DNA of 64,000 bases. Source: Metaphire vulgaris. Its lineage: Eukaryota > Annelida > Clitellata > Crassiclitellata > Megascolecidae. The notes beneath the pieces are model-generated. The model was not told the origin of the DNA, ran no database searches, and was given only the letters and a program-made list of their open reading frames with translations. The DNA is taken from contig CM030834.1 in the NCBI GenBank assembly GCA_018105865.1, positions 20,292,219 through 20,356,218 of the forward strand, written 5' to 3'. The translations under genes and the position numbers were made by a program. How positions within the stretch are numbered: position 1 is the stretch's first letter; each line of letters opens with the position of its first letter. Below, in pieces: positions 60,107 through 64,000 of this stretch.

Positions 60107-61103
60107 ATGCCCCCAACTTAGGACATCAACCGCCCTCGGTTGATACAAGAGATTCTATGCGAAGTGGGATCGTCACAGGTAGGTGAATCAGAAAGTTAAA
60201 TGTGGGCGAGAACGCTAGAAAACATCCATTCATTTTGAATGTGGCGGCCTGCTTTGCTATCGAGCATCGTGAGTACTAGGCCGTCAGCTGAGGGCGAGGG
60301 TTATCAAGTCATCGCCTTTTTAGTCGTCGCGATATCGAGGAGGTTTACGAAGATTAACGCGTGGACGCAAGACATTACGTCGTCCAGGCGAGTGGCGTGC
60401 CTCATCGATCTCGGTGGTGGCTTCGGGCGACCGCGTTTCATCGGGGCCCACTACAGATTCTTCCTCTATTCTGGGGACCTGGTTCAACGGTGGTTCCCCG
60501 CAATCGGACTCGGAAATCGTTCTCCTTGGCACCACGTCCTCCGGTTGTCCCGAACTCGGATTGACGATTCTTCATCTGTAATTGCTCGGTAGGGCGTGAG
60601 CTTATCAACATGTGTCACGAACGTACGCCCTCTGGGGCAACTTGCGCACCTTAAAGTTCAAAGGGCCAGTTTGCTCGATGATCTCGAAGGACCTTGATAA
60701 TACCGCTCCCACTTAGGGTAATGACCTCGGCGTCTCCGCGGTATAAATACCCACACCTTGTCGCCTACTGTAAAACGTTGCGTGCGTACGTTCATGTCGT
60801 ATTTCCGCTTCCGACGTTCGGTAGCGACCCCAGGTTACGACGAACGAGTTCGGAGGTAGGTCAGCGTGTCCTTCAGATTCTGCACGAACTCATTAAGGTC
60901 AGGAGTCTCGCTAGATGAAGGCACTCTATAAACAACATCCACTGGCATAAGGTTCTCTCCCGAAAATCAAGTGCAGTTGGGAGGAACCCAGTACTTTCGT
61001 GCACGGAGGCACGGTAGGCGGCTGTGACCATGGGGAGGGACCTCGTGCCAGCCAGTCACGATGGTTATCCGACACCATTTTCCTATCATGGTATTCATGG
61101 TTC
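60107..61103 (-). pseudogene. Internal I: pol C-terminal part, ends at assembly gap
   Basis: PPT (RC of ATGCCCCCAACTTAGG), then the pol tail from 60320 and the GPY/F and integrase end to 61103. Frameshifts lie near 60565, 60635, 60690, 60832 and 60960. It is cut by the run of N. Confidence 0.9.
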
Positions 61104-61203
61104 NNNNNNNNNNNNNNNNNNNNNNNNNNNNNNNNNNNNNNNNNNNNNNNNNNNNNNNNNNNNNNNNNNNNNNNNNNNNNNNNNNNNNNNNNNNNNNNNN
61201 NNN
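61104..61203. other. Assembly gap (100 N)
   Basis: Exactly 100 N, the usual placeholder for a gap of unknown size. The left side is retroelement pol and the right side a microsatellite, so the two sides need not be adjacent in the genome. Confidence 0.98.
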
Positions 61204-61255
<52 letters not shown>

Positions 61256-61257
61256 GT
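61204..61257. repeat. (ATA)n microsatellite
   Basis: About 18 ATA triplets starting at the gap edge; its full length is unknown. Confidence 0.97.
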
Positions 61258-61633
61258 AAAAGAAGGTTATAACTAACTTTCGTTGCATATATTCAAAGCT
61301 TCTTCAGAAATAACCGATCTTCTCATTTCATTGGCCATTGCTTCCGTTATTTGTGGCATAAGAGTTCTCTTTTCCACTCGTGAATTGACAGAAGGTTTTG
61401 CTTTAAGCCTAACACAAAATAGCAAAAGACTCAAGTCTCAAGGTTACATTCAAAATTTCAATGACACTGTAGGCCAGGAGCATTCAACTATATTTCATGA
61501 AGGGCCGAATTTTTATACGACTGGTGCAAAAATATTTTAGTTGAAAATATAGTTCACAAATAATATAAAACAGGTAAGTGGAAAACAATGCATTAAAAAA
61601 TTATTTTATGTATTAGAAGAAAGTTAATTATTG
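61258..61633. other. Unique AT-rich island with a small ORF
   Basis: Not related to the retroelement. An 85-codon plus-strand ORF (61283-61540) shows no motif I recognise and may be chance. It could be host flank of LTR J, which starts truncated at 61634. Confidence 0.5.
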
Positions 61634-63197
61634 ATTCGCAATTTACACTCCTTTTCTTAGCAAGCTCCGGAGTTCTTATCTCCTGCCTCTTCCAATATTA
61701 AGGGCCGATCGTGCTAGGCTATTGCCCAGCGTCCGGAACGATCGTTTTCTGGTGAGCCTTGCAAACTCTCCAGTCCCAGGCTAAGGCCTGTGGCATTACA
61801 TACACGGCTGCGGCCTCTCGGTGTCCTTGCGAGGTCACCCATTCAGCATACATACACGGCTGCGGCCTCTCGGTGTCCTTGCGAGGTCACTCATTCAGCA
61901 TACATACACGGCTGCGGCCTCTCGGTGTCCTTGCGAGGTCACCCATTCAGCATACATACACAGCTGCGGCTACTCTGTGCCCTTGCGAGGTCACTCATTC
62001 AGCATACATACACGGCTGCGGCCCCTCGGTGCCCTTGCGAGGTCACCCATTCAGCATACATTACACAGCTGCGGCTTTTCTGTGTCCTTGCGAGGACACT
62101 CACTGACTTCGGTCAATTCTTGTGACAGGTAGTCGCCGTGAAACTCTTGTTTTGCGTTAGGTCGACTATTTAAAGGTCATGACATTGCTCTCTAAATCTT
62201 TATGTATTGCTTATTAACATTGTTTAGTGCTTAAAGGTCATTGTAGAAAAGTCGTAACATATCTTTTGCAGGTCAAGGACGTTCTCGACCTTGATTCGGA
62301 CTATTCATTAAGCCTGTTGCGACCTCTGGACGCGCGTTCTGTTCGAATCGTTAGTTGAAGGTTAAACTCGTTATTGACACTCGTTATCGACCTCTAGAAT
62401 AAGACGTAGAGAATTAAGGTTACATTTCTTAGGTTTCTGTTCTTCGTCGTCATTCGATATCATTGGTTAGTGTTTAAAGGTCATCGTAGGAAGGTCGTAC
62501 AGATCTTTCGCCAATCAAGGACGCTCTCGACCTTGATTCGGATCATTTATTAAGCTCGTTGCGACCTCTGGACGCTCGAATCGTTAGTTGGAGGTTAAAC
62601 CCGTTATTGACACTTGTCATCGACCTCTAGAATAAGACGTAGAGAATTAAGGCTGCATTTCTTAGGTTTCGGTTCTTCATCGTCATTCGATATTAATTTC
62701 GCCTTGAAGTTGATTACTTGAAGGTCACACTCATAAATTTAACCTCTGATTAATCGTTCACAGTGGATGTCGTACTGACTAGCGATGCATTATTCCAGTG
62801 TTAGTTATGTTAACCTTCAAATGCCCTCCTCCAATATCGAGCACTCTAATGTGTTGTTATTTGAATGTTGACTTATATAGAGTTAAGTCTTTGTTTTGTC
62901 GACTGCCTTACCTGACGTTGCCTCCTTGTCCTCCGGGATCACTCATGATCATTTGTATTTGTCCTTCGCCAAGGTTACTTGCATAATCGTTGGAAGTCGT
63001 GTTCTTGATTAAGTTCGCCAGTAAATGACCTTCTTATTGTTATGTTTTTAATAAAGTTAAGTTCTTAAATTAAAAGGTCGTTCTGTCTTTCACAAGCACG
63101 GGCTGTCTCAGACCGGGACGGGGGCCCAAGTTTAACGCACGATTTCCCTCTTTGTCCTTAACCTTTAAACAGGGGTCAATTAGCGGATTTCGCAACA
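61634..63197 (+). mobile_element. LTR J: 5' LTR, 5'-truncated, diverged subtype
   Basis: It begins inside the LTR (GATTCGCAATTTACACTCC) and ends CGCAACA before the PBS. The minisatellite has about six units (61795-62098). The 226-bp subrepeats (about 62215-62690) differ clearly from those of the other copies (for example CTTGATTCGGA in place of CTCGATTTGAATAG), so this is an older or distinct subfamily LTR. Its upstream U3, including the TATA box, is missing. Confidence 0.9.
61795..62098 (+). repeat. 52-bp minisatellite in LTR J (about 6 units)
   Basis: Shortest array among the LTRs that keep both edges of the array. Confidence 0.95.
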
Positions 63198-63199
63198 AT

Positions 63200-63217
63200 T
63201 GGTACCAGAAGTGGGGT
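63200..63217 (+). other. Primer-binding site of element J
   Basis: TGGTACCAGAAGTGGGGT. The leader hairpin follows at 63250-63277 with a 9-bp stem. Confidence 0.75.
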
Positions 63218-63357
63218 CCAGTGCTTGTGAATTTTTTGTGCACTAGTTCAAGGTGACATTGAAACTAGTGTCACCTTCTATTGTCCTCTAACATTTGTTT
63301 TGCTGACATTCATTTGTGTGAACTTGTTAATAAAATTGAACTATAATCATCTGCATT

Positions 63358-64000
63358 ATGGAGTCTCGAAGGTCAGCCACGAGATACAACCTTCTGGACA
63401 TCGATGACGGGTTCTTCGCTGGAAGTCTCCTCAAGGAAGAGCCGCTGAATTCGCCCTCGACCTTGGAACCTCCGATGATCGATCGCATATCGACCCTCGA
63501 GAGGATGCATCCGTTGGACTCACCGATCGATGAGACGCCAGAGTCCTCTGGCAAATATCTTCGTGCGACCTTACCTCGCACGGATCGTCCTTCAACCAAA
63601 CGACAGTTCATGAAGCCTGGCAAGTTCGATGGTACGGGCTCCTTGGAATCATTTCTACGTCAATTCGAAGTGTGCGCCGAGCATAATCAGTGGACGACGA
63701 AGGAGAAGACAGACTTTCTTCAATGCTCGCTGGAGAGGTCAGCTGTCCAGCTCCTCTGGGACTTTGGGTCACGCGCGGACGTTGCGTACGAGGACTTAGT
63801 AGAACGGTTGCGACAAAGGTACGGCCTTGAATCGCAGGCTGAAACGTTTCGTACACAGCTAAGGTGTAGACGACAGAAGGACAGGGAAAGCTTGGCGGAC
63901 TTGTTACACGACATTCGAAGGCTGGTGACCTTGGCCTATCCAGCTCCAGCTAGCGAGACGACAGAGGCCATAGCTCGCGACGCATTCTTAGATGCCATGC
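63358..64000 (+). CDS. Element J gag, intact to the window end
   Basis: The ATG at 63358 opens a frame with no stop to position 64000 (over 210 codons). It covers the N-terminal region and most of the capsid, including FDGTGSLESFLRQFEV and the LRQRYGLESQAE part. Unlike G, no indel is seen near the start. Whether pol is intact cannot be judged here. Confidence 0.9.
   Translation, partial: MESRRSATRYNLLDIDDGFFAGSLLKEEPLNSPSTLEPPMIDRISTLERMHPLDSPIDETPESSGKYLRATLPRTDRPSTKRQFMKPGKFDGTGSLESFLRQFEVCAEHNQWTTKEKTDFLQCSLERSAVQLLWDFGSRADVAYEDLVERLRQRYGLESQAETFRTQLRCRRQKDRESLADLLHDIRRLVTLAYPAPASETTEAIARDAFLDAM

Noticed and set aside
60926..61288. ORFs running through the N gap
   Set aside because: They are created by translating unknown bases and the (ATA)n tract.

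Overview
The window is nuclear DNA of an animal. It carries a many-exon extracellular-matrix gene with GT-AG introns, tRNA-derived SINEs, LINE fragments, AT-rich introns with (AAT)n microsatellites, and Ty3/Gypsy-type LTR retrotransposons. An invertebrate is most likely, because the gene has the invertebrate papilin/lacunin architecture with many short Cys-rich cassettes. The phylum cannot be decided from the sequence.

Region 1 (1-19975, minus strand) is one gene, a papilin/lacunin-like secreted matrix glycoprotein. I could trace 19 coding exons whose splice sites and phases all join. In order they encode a signal peptide (19898-19975), a first thrombospondin type-1 repeat (TSP1), an ADAMTS-type cysteine-rich region and spacer, four more TSP1 repeats, nine Cys-rich cassettes in three exons, and three Kunitz domains. 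The third Kunitz exon runs off the left edge, so the C-terminus is missing. About 1,099 codons lie in the window. One cassette exon (3159-3402) carries a single extra base. The introns hold two tRNA-SINEs, LINE remnants, microsatellites, a candidate piggyBac-like MITE and a tandem duplication of about 0.3 kb.

Region 2 (20014-64000) is a pile-up of one family of Ty3/Gypsy-like LTR retrotransposons in both orientations. LTRs are about 2.1-2.4 kb with TGTGGCGAA / TTCGCAACA ends. The primer-binding site matches tRNA-Leu(UAA). A fused gag-pol runs gag with CCHC knuckle, protease, RT, RNase H, integrase and GPY/F, and there is no env. From left to right the pieces are: LTR A and internal A (-), LTR B and internal B (-), an LTR scrap, internal C (+), LTR D (-), LTR scrap and internal E (+), internal F (-), a unique island, element G (+, the best copy, 44357-53266), internal H (-), LTR H/I (-), internal I (-), an assembly gap, an (ATA)n tract, a unique island, and LTR J with the start of its gag (+). 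Several junctions show short homology, and neighbouring internals share LTRs, as expected from recombination or mis-assembly among near-identical copies.

The two regions meet only 38 bp upstream of the papilin start codon. There the 3' LTR of element A, on the same strand as papilin, abuts the first coding exon. An LTR that carries a TATA box, a poly(A) signal and a 52-bp minisatellite with an AGGTCA half-site in most units may therefore drive, or have replaced, the papilin promoter. This is the main biological lead. Much of the fine-scale indel damage in the retroelements, and possibly the papilin frameshift, could be assembly error.
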